The translations under genes and the position numbers were made by a program. From contig JAJYTH010000029.1 of the NCBI GenBank assembly GCA_021793175.1, forward strand, positions 1 through 35,281: DNA of 35,281 nt, in the 5' to 3' direction. This DNA is from Actinomycetes bacterium. GTDB lineage: Bacteria > Actinomycetota > Actinomycetes > Mycobacteriales > Pseudonocardiaceae. Below, piece by piece: positions 15,942-24,745 of the stretch; within the stretch, counting starts at the first letter, position 1; every line of letters starts with the position of its first letter. The notes under the pieces are model-generated. The model was not told the DNA's origin. It saw only the letters and a program-made list of their open reading frames with translations, and made no database searches.

Positions 15942-17714
15942 TCAGTCCTTGATCTCCAGCAGCACGGTGCCCTGGTTGACGGACGCGCCCACCTCGGCGG
16001 AAAGGCCCTTGACCGTGCCCGACTTGTGCGCCGTGACCGGGTTCTCCATCTTCATGGCTTCGAGCACGACCACCAGTTCTCCCGCCTCGACCTGCTGGCC
16101 CTCGCTTACGGCGACCTTGACGACCGTGCCCTGCATGGGCGCCGTCACCGCGTCACCGCTGGCAGCGACCTTGGTGCCACCGCCACGCTTGCGCGGCTTG
16201 GCCTTGGCAGCCCCCGCGTTGCCGCCGGAGAGCGCGAGGTCACCGGGCAGCGACACCTCCAGCCTGCGGCCGCCGACCTCCACCACCACGGTCTGCCGCG
16301 GTGTCTCGTCGGTCTCGGCGTCGGTGGGCGCGGTGAACGGCCCGATGGTGTTGTCGAACTCGGTCTCGATCCACCGCGTGTGCACGGAGAACCCGTTGTC
16401 GTCACCGACGAACGCCGGGTCGCGGAGGATGGTGCGGTGGAACGGCAGCACGGTCGCCAGCCCTTCGACGACCATCTCGTCCAACGCCCGCTTGCTGCGC
16501 TCGATGGCCTGCTGCCGGTCGGCGCCGGTGACGATCACCTTGGCGAGCATCGAATCGAACTGGCCGCCGATGACGCTGCCACTTTCCACACCCGAGTCCA
16601 CGCGCACGCCGGGGCCCTGCGGGAACACCAGCTTCGTCACCGTGCCGGGTGCGGGCAGGAAGTTACGGCCGGCGTCCTCGCCGTTGATGCGGAACTCGAT
16701 GGAGTGCCCGCGCGGTGCCGGGTCCTGCGTGTACGGCAGGACTCCGCCCTCGGCGATGCGGAACTGTTCGCGCACCAGGTCGATGCCGGTGGTCTCCTCC
16801 GACACCGGGTGCTCGACCTGGAGCCGGGTGTTGACCTCCAGAAACGAGATCGTGCCGTCGGCGCCAACCAGGTACTCCACCGTGCCCGCGCCGGAGTAGC
16901 CCGCCTCGCGGCAGATGGCCTTGGCCGACGAGTGGATGATCTCGCGCTGCTCGTCGGTGAGGAACGGTGCCGGGGCCTCCTCCACGAGCTTCTGGTGGCG
17001 GCGCTGCAGGGAGCAGTCGCGTGTTCCCACCACGATGACGTTGCCGTGTTTGTCGGCCAGGACCTGCGCCTCGACGTGCCGGGGTTTGTCGAGGTAGCGC
17101 TCGACGAAGCACTCACCGCGTCCGAACGCGGCCACGGCCTCCCGCGTGGCCGACTCGAACAGTTCCGGGATCTCCTCGAAGGTGCGGGCCACCTTCAGAC
17201 CCCGGCCACCACCGCCGAACGCGGCCTTGATCGCCACCGGCAGCCCGTGCTCCTTGGCGAATGCCACGATCTCGTCGGCATCGGACACGGGGTCCTTCGT
17301 ACCGGGGACCAGTGGGGCGCCGGCCTTCATCGCGATGTGTCGTGCCGTGACCTTGTCACCGAGGTCACGGATGGCCTGTGGGCTCGGTCCGATCCAGGTC
17401 AGTCCCGCGTCGATCACGGCCTGCGCGAAGTCGGCGTTTTCGGACAGGAAACCGTAGCCGGGGTGGATGGCGTCGGCGCCGGAACGCTTGGCAACGTCGA
17501 GCAACTTGTCGACCACGAGATACGTCTCGGCGGCCGTCGAGCCACCGAGGGCAAACGCTTCGTCCGCCATCCGTACGTGCGGCGCGTCCCTGTCTGGGTC
17601 GGCGTAGACGGCGACACTGCCCAGCCCGGCATCCCGCGCGGCCCTGATCACCCGAACGGCGATTTCCCCGCGGTTGGCAACGAGCACCTTCTGCACGGTG
17701 GCTGGTTCGGGCAC
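15942..17714 (-). CDS. accA3: Acyl-CoA carboxylase alpha subunit (biotin carboxylase + biotin carboxyl carrier)
   Basis: 590 aa from GTG 17714, with GAGGAGG about 7 nt upstream. The N-terminal biotin carboxylase (about 8-455) carries [10 protein letters not shown], the ATP-grasp glycine loop GGGGRG (167-172), [23 protein letters not shown] and FRINGEDA. The C-terminal carrier domain (about 515-590) has the biotinylation motif EAMKMEN, with K555 as acceptor. It carboxylates biotin with ATP and bicarbonate, and partners carboxyltransferases such as AccD5 to make methylmalonyl-CoA (and malonyl-CoA) for fatty acid or mycolate-type lipid synthesis. M. tuberculosis AccA3 is the close relative by length and context. 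birA (its ligase), accE and accD5 lie within 6 kb. Confidence 0.96.
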   Translation of the reverse strand: MPEPATVQKVLVANRGEIAVRVIRAARDAGLGSVAVYADPDRDAPHVRMADEAFALGGSTAAETYLVVDKLLDVAKRSGADAIHPGYGFLSENADFAQAVIDAGLTWIGPSPQAIRDLGDKVTARHIAMKAGAPLVPGTKDPVSDADEIVAFAKEHGLPVAIKAAFGGGGRGLKVARTFEEIPELFESATREAVAAFGRGECFVERYLDKPRHVEAQVLADKHGNVIVVGTRDCSLQRRHQKLVEEAPAPFLTDEQREIIHSSAKAICREAGYSGAGTVEYLVGADGTISFLEVNTRLQVEHPVSEETTGIDLVREQFRIAEGGVLPYTQDPAPRGHSIEFRINGEDAGRNFLPAPGTVTKLVFPQGPGVRVDSGVESGSVIGGQFDSMLAKVIVTGADRQQAIERSKRALDEMVVEGLATVLPFHRTILRDPAFVGDDNGFSVHTRWIETEFDNTIGPFTAPTDAETDETPRQTVVVEVGGRRLEVSLPGDLALSGGNAGAAKAKPRKRGGGTKVAASGDAVTAPMQGTVVKVAVSEGQQVEAGELVVVLEAMKMENPVTAHKSGTVKGLSAEVGASVNQGTVLLEIKD

Positions 17715-17894
17715 GCTTACCTCCTCGTTAGCTGCTCACGCGAGAGTTTACGGACGCTTATCGCTCGTGCGGCGAGACAAGAGTCACGCCTGTGATATCC
17801 GGGACATATCGGCCTGACAAGGGGTCGGCGAGATTCGAACCGGACCCGAATCCGCTCGCTTACCCTCATGCGTGGCGAGCGAAAGGAGGTCGTC

Positions 17895-18620
17895 GTGGTT
17901 CGTGCGTCGCCGCCGCGTGCTGTGGTGGTCACCGTGGTGGTGGCGTGGGTCGTGGCCGTCGCCGCCCAAGTGGCCGCCGCGGTGTGGGGGACGACCGAGC
18001 CCGAACCGGTGCGACCCGAGCCGTCGAACCCCGCCCACGGCGTGAACTGCGGCGACGAGGTGTGCCGGGTGCTCGCGTCCACCGTGGTGAACGGGATGCC
18101 GGTGGAACTGCTCGCCGACAGCGACGGTGGTGCGGGCAGGCTACGAGCGGGTGGTCCCGCCTCCGGCACCGTCACGGACACGGGACTGACGTCGGACGGA
18201 GTCCGGCTCAACCACAACTCGTTGCGGTGCGCGACGGGGGCGACACCCGTGTGCCTGGTGCGCGGTCCGCACGACGGCGGCATGGCCGGTGAGGTGTACG
18301 TGTGGCGCGGCGACAGTTGGGCGGCGGTGGACCGCTCGTTCTTCTCCGACGTCGGCGTGGTGGTGCTCGACGACGTGGTGGGCAACGCGATGCCCGAGGT
18401 GGTCCTGGTGCGCGAGGCCTGCACGGACGAGACCCGCAGGGTGAACCACTCCGGTTCCTGCTCCGACGTTGGAGCGCTGGCCGAGGTCGTGGACCTGGAG
18501 GGGGAGCGCGCCGGGTGCACGGTGCCGCAGACGTCCCCCGGAGACCTCCCCGGCTGGCCCGAGGTGCGGGTCCGGCCGACCGACCTCACCACGTGCCCCG
18601 CGGACCTCGACGCTCGGTGA
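17895..18620 (+). CDS. Membrane-anchored, cysteine-rich extracytoplasmic protein of unknown function
   Basis: 241 aa from GTG 17895, chosen for AAAGGAGG (17882-17889) 5 nt upstream. A membrane anchor or signal sequence (about 9-31) is followed by an extracytoplasmic domain with eight cysteines (first two C52 and C57; the others near LRC, PVC, EAC, GSC, AGC and TTC), which fits four disulfides. Repeated valine-rich strands around VVVLDDVVGNAMPEVVLVREAC look like FG-GAP/beta-propeller-like pieces, but I cannot name a family. It lies between the divergent accA3 and the convergent maf, 17 nt from the latter. No link to carboxylase function is implied. Confidence 0.75.
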   Translation: MVRASPPRAVVVTVVVAWVVAVAAQVAAAVWGTTEPEPVRPEPSNPAHGVNCGDEVCRVLASTVVNGMPVELLADSDGGAGRLRAGGPASGTVTDTGLTSDGVRLNHNSLRCATGATPVCLVRGPHDGGMAGEVYVWRGDSWAAVDRSFFSDVGVVVLDDVVGNAMPEVVLVREACTDETRRVNHSGSCSDVGALAEVVDLEGERAGCTVPQTSPGDLPGWPEVRVRPTDLTTCPADLDAR

Positions 18621-18637
18621 CGTTCTCGCCCGACGGC

Positions 18638-19267
18638 TCACCGGGCGCGTTCGCCCCACAGCCGGGTCACGCTCACGCCGACCTCGGCGAGCAACTGCCG
18701 GGTCAGTGGCAGGCTGATCCCGATGACACTGGACGGGTCGCCGTCGATACCCTCGACGAACCAGCCACCGAGCCCGTCGAGGGTGAAAGCGCCCGCCACG
18801 GCCAACGGCTCGCCCGTGGCGAGGTAGGCGTCGAGCTCCTCCGCGCTCGGGGTCGAGAACCGCACCGTGGTGGTGCGGGTCCCCTCGGCCCGTGCGACGA
18901 CGTCGCCGTTTCGCAACCGCACCACGGCGTGCCCGGTGAGCAGGTCGCCGGTGCCGCCCGCCATACCCCGCCAACGGGCGCGAGCCGTCTCGACCGTGCC
19001 CGGCTTGCCGACCAGCTCCCCACCGATGGAGAGCATCGAGTCACAGCCGACGATCACCGTGTCGGCCGCGTCGCCACCCACTCGGCCCGCGACGTCCTCC
19101 GCCTTGGCCCTGGCCAGCGCCGTGACGAGTTCGCTGGGCGTCGGGTCGGACAGTGACGCGGTGACCGCTTCCTCGTCCACACCGGAGACCACGACGTCGG
19201 GCTCGACACCCGCGGCGCGCAGCACCGCCCGGCGGGCGGGCGACGCGGAGGCCAGAACGAATCGCAC
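18638..19267 (-). CDS. maf: Maf-like nucleoside triphosphate pyrophosphatase
   Basis: 209 aa from GTG 19267. Maf/HAM1-type pyrophosphatase that hydrolyses (modified) nucleoside triphosphates to monophosphate and PPi, a house-cleaning role sometimes tied to septum formation. It begins with the family signature LASASPARR (5-13). The catalytic Asp is in GCDSML (D76), then GKPGTVETA (88-96). Its position just downstream of accE and accD5, on the same strand, matches M. tuberculosis Rv3282. The 17-nt gap to accE suggests one transcript accD5-accE-maf. Confidence 0.92.
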   Translation of the reverse strand: MRFVLASASPARRAVLRAAGVEPDVVVSGVDEEAVTASLSDPTPSELVTALARAKAEDVAGRVGGDAADTVIVGCDSMLSIGGELVGKPGTVETARARWRGMAGGTGDLLTGHAVVRLRNGDVVARAEGTRTTTVRFSTPSAEELDAYLATGEPLAVAGAFTLDGLGGWFVEGIDGDPSSVIGISLPLTRQLLAEVGVSVTRLWGERAR

Positions 19268-19284
19268 GGCGTCAGGCTAATGGC

Positions 19285-19542
19285 TCAAGCCGGGTAGGCC
19301 GACGCCCGCCAGCCGTCGCGAGCAGGGCGGGCGGGCAACCCCAGCCGGGACGCTGGATCGGCCCAGCGGGAACGCCGGGGCGGCGTGGTCGACGCGTTCC
19401 GAGCCGCGGAGGCGAGGCCCGCCACGACGGCGGTCAGCGCGGCCAACTCCGTGTCGTCGGGTTCGCCGCGCACAACCCGGAGCAGGACGTTCCGGTCGCC
19501 GTCGGCCGGCTCGGTCGGTTTGGACCCGGTCAGTTCGGACAC
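19285..19542 (-). CDS. accE: Acyl-CoA carboxylase epsilon subunit
   Basis: 85 aa from GTG 19542, with GAGGA upstream; a longer frame to 19620 overlaps accD5 and is unlikely. This small actinobacterial subunit stabilises and stimulates AccA-AccD5 acyl-CoA carboxylases. The conserved core is VVRGEPDDTELAALTAVVAG, a short helix that binds the beta subunit. The remainder is an Arg/Pro-rich tail. It lies 25 nt after accD5 and 17 nt before maf, the same order as M. tuberculosis accD5-accE5-Rv3282. Confidence 0.9.
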   Translation of the reverse strand: MSELTGSKPTEPADGDRNVLLRVVRGEPDDTELAALTAVVAGLASAARNASTTPPRRSRWADPASRLGLPARPARDGWRASAYPA

Positions 19543-19567
19543 TGCCCACTTCCTCGAACGGTCGCCG

Positions 19568-21208
19568 TCACAGGGGGATGTTGCCGTGCTTCTTGGGTGG
19601 CAGGGTCTCGCGCTTCTCACTCAGCATCCGCAGCGCCCTGGCGACGTGGCCACGGGTGTGCGACGGCGGGATGACGCTGTCCACGTACCCGCGTTCGGCG
19701 GCCACGTACGGATTGCATAGCGTGTCCTCGTATTCTTGGATCAGCTGGCTGCGCAGCGCCTCGACGTCCTCACCCGCTTCCGCGGCCTCGGCCAGCCGCT
19801 TGCGGTGCACGATGTTGGCCGCGCCCTGCGCGCCCATCACCGCGATCTGCGCCGTGGGCCACGCAATGTTGATGTCGGCGCCGAGGTGCTTGGATCCCAT
19901 GACGTCGTAGGCCCCACCGTACGCCTTGCGCGTGATGACCGTGACCAGCGGGACCGTGGCCTCGGCGTAGGCGTAGAGGAGTTTCGCGCCGCGCCGGATG
20001 ATGCCGTTCCACTCCTGGTCGGTGCCGGGCAGGAATCCGGGCACGTCCACGAACGTCAACACGGGGATGTTGAAGGCATCGCACGTGCGCACGAACCGGG
20101 CGGCCTTCTCGGAGGCGTGGATGTCGAGGCAGCCCGCGAGCTGGGTGGGCTGGTTGGCCACCACACCCACGCTGCGCCCCTCCACGCGACCGAACCCGAC
20201 GATGATGTTCGGTGCGAACAGTTCCTGCACCTCACAGAAATCGCCGTCGTCGACGACCCGCGTGATCACTTCGCGCATGTCGTACGGCTGGTTGGCCGAG
20301 TCCGGGATCAGCGTGTCGAGCTCCCGGTCGGAGTCGGTCACGCCGTCGGCGATGGAGCCCTCTCCGGGCTCGGGCGCATCGAAGACCGGTGGTTCGGACA
20401 GGTTGTTGGACGGCAGGTACGACAGCAGCTCCTTGACGTAGGAGATGGCGTCCTCCTCGTCCGCGGCGAGGTAGTGCGCGTTGCCGGACTTGGTGTTGTG
20501 GGTGCGCCCACCACCGAGTTCCTCCAGCGTCACTTCCTCGCCCGTCACCGTCTTGATGACGTCGGGCCCGGTGATGAACATCTGGGAGGTCTTGTCGACC
20601 ATCACCACGAAGTCGGTGAGCGCGGGCGAGTACACGTGTCCGCCCGCGTTGGCGCCCATGATCAAGGAGATCTGCGGGATCACGCCGGACGCGTGGGTGT
20701 TGCGGCGGAAGATCTCGGCATAGAGCCCCAGCGACACCACACCCTCCTGGATGCGCGCGCCGGCACCCTCGTTGATGCCGATGATGGGCCTGCCCGTCTT
20801 CATCGCCAGGTCCATCACCTTGACGATCTTCTCGCCGTAGACCTCGCCGAGCGAGCCGCCGAAGACGGTGACGTCCTGGCTGAACACACACACCGGGCGG
20901 CCGTCGATGGTGCCGTAGCCGGTGACGACGCCGTCGCCGTAAGGACGGTTGCGCTCCTGCCCGAAGTTGGTGGAACGGTGGCGGGCCAGCGCGTCGAGTT
21001 CCACGAACGAGCCCGGATCGAGCAGCATGTCGATGCGTTCTCGGGCGGTCTTCTTGCCCCTGGCGTGCTGCCGTTCCACCGCGCGGGCGGAGCCTGCGTG
21101 GATGGCTTCCGAATCACGCCGGTAGAGATCGGCCAGCTTGCCCGCCGTGGTGCGGATGTCCGACTCCTCGGCCGGGGGTGTCCCGAGTGGCTCCGTCGCA
21201 CTGCTCAT
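19568..21208 (-). CDS. accD5: Acyl-CoA (propionyl-CoA) carboxylase carboxyltransferase beta subunit
   Basis: 546 aa from ATG 21208. Biotin-dependent carboxyltransferase that moves carboxylate from carboxybiotin on AccA3 to propionyl-CoA (and possibly acetyl-CoA). It has the two crotonase-like halves of the family: N-domain with [13 protein letters not shown] and [13 protein letters not shown]-domain with [19 protein letters not shown] and [14 protein letters not shown], which line the active site and oxyanion holes. The product methylmalonyl-CoA links to the mutase at the left edge of the window. It is first gene of accD5-accE-maf and divergent from birA. Confidence 0.96.
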   Translation of the reverse strand: MSSATEPLGTPPAEESDIRTTAGKLADLYRRDSEAIHAGSARAVERQHARGKKTARERIDMLLDPGSFVELDALARHRSTNFGQERNRPYGDGVVTGYGTIDGRPVCVFSQDVTVFGGSLGEVYGEKIVKVMDLAMKTGRPIIGINEGAGARIQEGVVSLGLYAEIFRRNTHASGVIPQISLIMGANAGGHVYSPALTDFVVMVDKTSQMFITGPDVIKTVTGEEVTLEELGGGRTHNTKSGNAHYLAADEEDAISYVKELLSYLPSNNLSEPPVFDAPEPGEGSIADGVTDSDRELDTLIPDSANQPYDMREVITRVVDDGDFCEVQELFAPNIIVGFGRVEGRSVGVVANQPTQLAGCLDIHASEKAARFVRTCDAFNIPVLTFVDVPGFLPGTDQEWNGIIRRGAKLLYAYAEATVPLVTVITRKAYGGAYDVMGSKHLGADINIAWPTAQIAVMGAQGAANIVHRKRLAEAAEAGEDVEALRSQLIQEYEDTLCNPYVAAERGYVDSVIPPSHTRGHVARALRMLSEKRETLPPKKHGNIPL

Positions 21209-21312
21209 GTTCGGGAGCTTAACCAGGCAACGCCTGTGACAAGGGGTGACGTTGGCAACCTCACCGAGTTCGTTTCCCGGTCGGGCCGACGCGGCTGTCT
21301 AGGGTGTCGCCT

Positions 21313-22191
21313 GTGACAGCGTCGCAAGGCACCGACGGCACCGACGGCATCGAAGGCACCGAAGGTATTGACGGCATCGACGCGGCTCGGTTGCGGTCGA
21401 GGTTGCTCGCTCCGAGCGGGCCCTACGCCGCGATCGACGTCGTTTCCAGCACCGGGTCGACCAACGCCGACCTGCGTGCGCTCGCGGCCGAGGGAGCGCC
21501 CGACCGCACCGTGTTGCTCGCCGAGGAACAGACGGCCGGAGCGGGCCGGCGGGGCCGGTCCTGGGCGTCCCCGCCGGGCAGCGGTGTGTATCTGAGCGTG
21601 TTGTTGCGTCCGGCCGAGGTGCCGCCCGCGGCGCTGGGTTCGCTCGCCGTGGTGGCCGGGCTCGCGTTGACCGACGTGGCGGCCGAACTGGGCGTGGACG
21701 CGGTACTGAAGTGGCCCAACGACATGCTCGCCGGCCCGGACGGGGCGAAGTGCGCGGGCGTGCTCGCCGAGAGCGTTTCCCCCGGCGAGTCGGTGGTGGT
21801 GTGCGGTATCGGCCTGAACGTCCTGCCGCTGCGGGGCCCCGTGAGCCCGGGTCCGGGCGGACAGCGGGCCACGTCGCTCGCCGATCAGGGGGCCCGCATC
21901 GTCGACCGCACCGAGGTGGCGGCGCGGCTGCTGGCCGCACTGCACGAGCGGGAGGAACCGTGGCGGCGGGCGAGCGGAGACCTCGCGGCGGCCGGACTGC
22001 TGGACACCTACCGCCGACGGTGTACGACGTTGGGTCGGAAGGTCAGGTTGGAGGTCGCGGGCGGGCGGTCCCGACACTGCCTGGTCGTCGACGTCGAACC
22101 CACCGGCGCGCTCGTCGTGGAGGAGGAAAGCGGCGAGAAACGCACCGTGTTCGCCGCGGACGTCGTCCACCTGCGACCCGCGTCGCCGTGA
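21313..22191 (+). CDS. birA: Biotin-[acetyl-CoA-carboxylase] ligase (BirA type, no DNA-binding domain)
   Basis: 292 aa from GTG 21313 (an in-frame GTG at 21304 adds three residues). It activates biotin as biotinyl-AMP and attaches it to the AccA3 carrier lysine. The biotin/ATP loop GRRGRSW is at 78-84, KWPNDML at 133-139, and a C-terminal beta domain is present. Group I architecture: no N-terminal winged helix, so it is not a repressor. Residues 6-24 are an unusual repeat of TDG/TEG/IDG triplets that look expanded at DNA level. It is divergent from accD5, as in M. tuberculosis (Rv3279c/Rv3280). Confidence 0.94.
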   Translation: MTASQGTDGTDGIEGTEGIDGIDAARLRSRLLAPSGPYAAIDVVSSTGSTNADLRALAAEGAPDRTVLLAEEQTAGAGRRGRSWASPPGSGVYLSVLLRPAEVPPAALGSLAVVAGLALTDVAAELGVDAVLKWPNDMLAGPDGAKCAGVLAESVSPGESVVVCGIGLNVLPLRGPVSPGPGGQRATSLADQGARIVDRTEVAARLLAALHEREEPWRRASGDLAAAGLLDTYRRRCTTLGRKVRLEVAGGRSRHCLVVDVEPTGALVVEEESGEKRTVFAADVVHLRPASP

Positions 22192-22210
22192 CCCACTCCA
22201 CCGCGCGCCT

Positions 22211-22274
22211 TGTGTCGGGACACACCGAAGAGCGGAGTCAAACCCCTTCACGCGCGGTACTGTGAAGCTCACAG
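22211..22274. promoter_or_regulatory. Two short palindromes between birA and the PH-domain gene
   Basis: TGTGTC-GG-GACACA (22211-22224) and CTGTGA-AGC-TCACAG (22260-22274) lie in the 95-nt gap, the second ending 12 nt before the GTG at 22287. They could be operators or small hairpins. The arms are only 6 bp, so chance is not excluded. Confidence 0.35.
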
Positions 22275-22286
22275 CGAAGCGTAGGT

Positions 22287-22886
22287 GTGGGGGTGTTCGA
22301 GGTGGCGTATCCCGACAGTCTGCTCAGTGAGGGCGAGCAGGTCGTGGCACACAAACATCCACACTTCAAGATGCTGATCTTCCCCACGCTCGCGCTCGTG
22401 GTGACGGCGGTGGCCGGTGGCTATCTCGCCTGGCGAGCCACAGACTTCGAGGAACCGTGGAACACCGTGGTGTTGATCACCGTCGCCGTCGTCGGCGGCA
22501 TTCTCATCATCTGGTTGTTCCTGGCGCCGTTCGTCCGGTGGCGTACCACGCACTTCGTGGTCACCACCGACCGCGTGATCGTCCGGGAAGGCGTGATCAA
22601 ACGCACCGGCATCGACATCCCGATGGCCCGCATCCACAGCGTGCGGTTCGAACACGGGCTCGTCGATCGCATCTTCGGCTGCGGCACGCTCGTCATCGAG
22701 TCCGCGTCGGACGAACCACTGACCTTCGACGACATCCCGCAGGTCGAGAAGATGCACACCTACATCTACCGGCAGGTCAACGACAACCCCTACGACGACT
22801 ACGGCGCTCCTGGCGCCCACCCCTATGATCCGGCGGGGGAGTTCGAACCGCGTGCCGGACGAGGGGAATGGTATGGGCGTGCGTGA
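22287..22886 (+). CDS. PH-domain (bPH2/YdbS-like) membrane protein
   Basis: 199 aa from GTG 22287; GTG 22293 is an alternative start. Two membrane helices (about 31-51 and 60-84) are followed by a bacterial PH-like domain (about 85-170): TTHFVVTTDRVIVREGVIKRTGIDIP, with the conserved IPMARIHSVRFEHGLVDRIFGCGTLVIES core. A hydrophilic tail rich in Asp/Tyr/Pro/Gly follows. Homologous by memory to M. tuberculosis Rv3278c, which is also next to birA. The function is unknown; it is likely membrane-associated ligand or protein binding. The stop overlaps the HMG-CoA lyase start by 14 nt, so the two are probably co-expressed. Confidence 0.88.
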   Translation: MGVFEVAYPDSLLSEGEQVVAHKHPHFKMLIFPTLALVVTAVAGGYLAWRATDFEEPWNTVVLITVAVVGGILIIWLFLAPFVRWRTTHFVVTTDRVIVREGVIKRTGIDIPMARIHSVRFEHGLVDRIFGCGTLVIESASDEPLTFDDIPQVEKMHTYIYRQVNDNPYDDYGAPGAHPYDPAGEFEPRAGRGEWYGRA

Positions 22887-23817
22887 ACTCGGGCTTCCGG
22901 AACGTTTTCCCCACGACGGCTCGCTGCCGAGCCGGGTGACGATCTGGGAGGTCGGCCCCCGCGACGGGTTGCAGAACGAGAAGTCCGTCGTGCCCGTCGA
23001 CGTGAAACTGGAGTTCCTCGACAGGCTGGCCCGTGCCGGGCTCACGACGTTGGAGGCGACCAGCTTCGTGCATCCGAAATGGGTGCCGCAGTTGGCCGAC
23101 GCCGAGGAACTGCTCGCGCGCCTGAACCCTCACGACGGGGTGCGCTACCCGGTGCTGGTCCCCAACGACCGCGGCCTCGACCGCGCGTTGGCGGCGGGTG
23201 CCACGCATGTGGCCGTCTTCGCCAGCGCCACCGAGACCTTCGCGCAGCGCAATCTGAATTCGGGCCTCGACGCGCAGTTCGCCATGTTCGAGCCGGTGAT
23301 CGACCGGGCTCGGGCGGCCGGACTCGACGTCAGGGGCTACGTGTCCATGTGCTTCGGCGACCCCTGGGAGGGAGTCGTCGCCGCCGAACAGGTCGTGTCG
23401 GTGGGCAAACGACTGCTGGACGCGGGCTGCACGCAACTGTCGTTGGGGGACACCATCGGCGTGGCCACGGCGGCCAGCGTCGGACGGCTACTCGACGCGT
23501 TCGTCGACAGCGGCGTCGCGGTCGGTGACCTGGCCGTGCACTTCCACGACACCTACGGCCAGGCGTTGGCCAATACGCTCGCCGCGCTACGCAAGGGTGT
23601 GACCACGGTGGATTCGTCGGCGGGCGGTCTGGGCGGATGCCCCTACGCGAAGTCGGCCACCGGCAACCTCGCCACCGAGGACCTGGTGTGGCTGCTCGAC
23701 GGCCTCGGGGTGGAACACGGTGTCGACCTCGACGCCCTCGTCGAGGCCAGCCTGTGGATGTCGTGGCAGCTGGGCAGGCCGAGTCCGTCCCGCGTCGTCC
23801 GAGCACTGTCCGGCTAG
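22873..23817 (+). CDS. Hydroxymethylglutaryl-CoA lyase
   Basis: 314 aa from ATG 22873, with GAGGGGAA just upstream; overlaps the PH-domain gene. TIM-barrel lyase of the HMGL/DRE-TIM family that cleaves HMG-CoA to acetoacetate and acetyl-CoA, the last step of leucine breakdown. Signatures are WEVGPRDGLQNE (25-36; R30, D31), metal ligands H223 and H225 (HFHDTYG), the catalytic-loop Cys C256 in GGCPYAKSATGN, and N265. No leucine or acetoacetate catabolic genes adjoin it in this window, so the context says little about its physiological partner. Confidence 0.93.
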   Translation: MGVRELGLPERFPHDGSLPSRVTIWEVGPRDGLQNEKSVVPVDVKLEFLDRLARAGLTTLEATSFVHPKWVPQLADAEELLARLNPHDGVRYPVLVPNDRGLDRALAAGATHVAVFASATETFAQRNLNSGLDAQFAMFEPVIDRARAAGLDVRGYVSMCFGDPWEGVVAAEQVVSVGKRLLDAGCTQLSLGDTIGVATAASVGRLLDAFVDSGVAVGDLAVHFHDTYGQALANTLAALRKGVTTVDSSAGGLGGCPYAKSATGNLATEDLVWLLDGLGVEHGVDLDALVEASLWMSWQLGRPSPSRVVRALSG

Positions 23818-23956
23818 CGACGCAGGCGTTTTTTCCGATGCCGTTCGGATGTCGATACGGGATGTCGAGAAGAGCGGGAACCGATTCGACGCCGGGTGCG
23901 TCCAATTCGGGGCCACTGCTGTCGACAGTGACCTTTCGACGTTCGGGGGAGAGGTC

Positions 23957-24400
23957 GTGACCGAGCATCGGGCACAGGTGGAGGAGCTGCTCGCCGACTA
24001 CCGCCGCAGCAGGGAACAGCTGGCGACGGTACACCGGCGGCTGGCCTCGGTGAGTGGTTCCGCCAGCAGCGCGGACGGGTTGGTGACAGCCACGGTGGGT
24101 GCGCGCGGCGTGCTCACCGATCTGGTGATCGACAACGCCGCTTACGAGCGATACCGGCCCGCCGAGCTGGCGGCGCACATCATGCGGGCCGCCAAGGAGG
24201 CCGCGGCTGAGGCGTTCAGCGGCGCCGAAGAGGCCCTGGCCCCGGCGCTTGGCGGCGACGTCGACCCGCGACCGGTGTTGCTGGGCACCGCCGACCTCAC
24301 GGCGGACGAAGTCGCCGACGGGGAACCGCCGGACGATTCAGCCGAGAGCTTCGAGGATCAAAACTGGCTCGACGATTCGGAATGGTCGCGGTCCCGATGA
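23957..24400 (+). CDS. YbaB/EbfC-like protein of a type VII-associated locus
   Basis: 147 aa from GTG 23957, preceded by GGGGGAGAGG. The fold looks like YbaB: an N-terminal helix (about 3-35, AQVEELLADYRRSREQL), a beta segment (TVGARGVLTDLVIDN), and a C-terminal helix with HIMRAAKEAAAEAF. An acidic tail (about 120-147) follows. Such distant YbaB-like proteins are frequent in actinobacterial ESX/WXG-type loci. They are often annotated as DNA-binding, but their role there is not established. The stop overlaps the WXG100 start (ATGA), so it is coupled to the toxin locus. Confidence 0.75.
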   Translation: MTEHRAQVEELLADYRRSREQLATVHRRLASVSGSASSADGLVTATVGARGVLTDLVIDNAAYERYRPAELAAHIMRAAKEAAAEAFSGAEEALAPALGGDVDPRPVLLGTADLTADEVADGEPPDDSAESFEDQNWLDDSEWSRSR

Positions 24401-24735
24401 GTGCACAGGGCCCACAGGACGGATTCGCCGTCGATGCCCAGCGGCTCGGTGCGCGAGCCGCCGAGTTCGACACGCTCGCCGAACGTGCCCGTGCCATCGC
24501 CCGGGGGCTGGTCGACGAGCTCGACGACACGGGAACACCGTGGGGTTCCGACGCCGTGGGTGACAGCTTCGCCGCCGTGCACGTCGAACCCGCGAACAGG
24601 GCCCGCGAGTTGGTGGAGGGACTGGCCGGGGCTTTCGAGGAGTTCGGCGGGGCTCTGGCGGAGGCCGCATCGGCCTACGGTGCCGCCGACACGGACGCCG
24701 CCGAGGCCGTCCGCGAGTCGGGTCGTACGCGGTAG
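24397..24735 (+). CDS. WXG100-family (ESX/type VII substrate-like) protein
   Basis: 112 aa from ATG 24397, overlapping the upstream stop. It is a helical hairpin (about 10-42 and 60-95) with the turn TPWGSDAVG (W49-G50), typical of actinobacterial WXG100 proteins. A Y94-x-x-x-D98 motif (YGAAD) right after the second helix matches the general type VII secretion signal. It is probably secreted, either alone or as the partner of the downstream protein. No ESX ATPase or membrane genes are in the window, so the export machine must be encoded elsewhere. Confidence 0.82.
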   Translation: MSAQGPQDGFAVDAQRLGARAAEFDTLAERARAIARGLVDELDDTGTPWGSDAVGDSFAAVHVEPANRARELVEGLAGAFEEFGGALAEAASAYGAADTDAAEAVRESGRTR

Positions 24736-24745
24736 GAGGCGGCCG

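Noticed and set aside
15798-17795. Long plus-strand open frame opposite accA3
   Set aside because: It is the antisense shadow of a well-supported carboxylase gene; Arg/His/Val-rich composition with no domain. Similar shadows opposite lpdA (5777-7363), accD5 (19736-21316) and glpD (10888-12354) were dropped for the same reason.
17820-17850. tRNA-like GATTCGAACC sequence near accA3
   Set aside because: It resembles the T-loop of a minus-strand tRNA, but the flanking bases do not pair as a T-stem and no acceptor or anticodon arms fit. Not a tRNA or clear attachment-site remnant.
18628-18646. Hairpin GCCCG/CGGGC between the cysteine-rich gene and maf
   Set aside because: Only 5-bp arms and partly inside maf; too weak to call a terminator.
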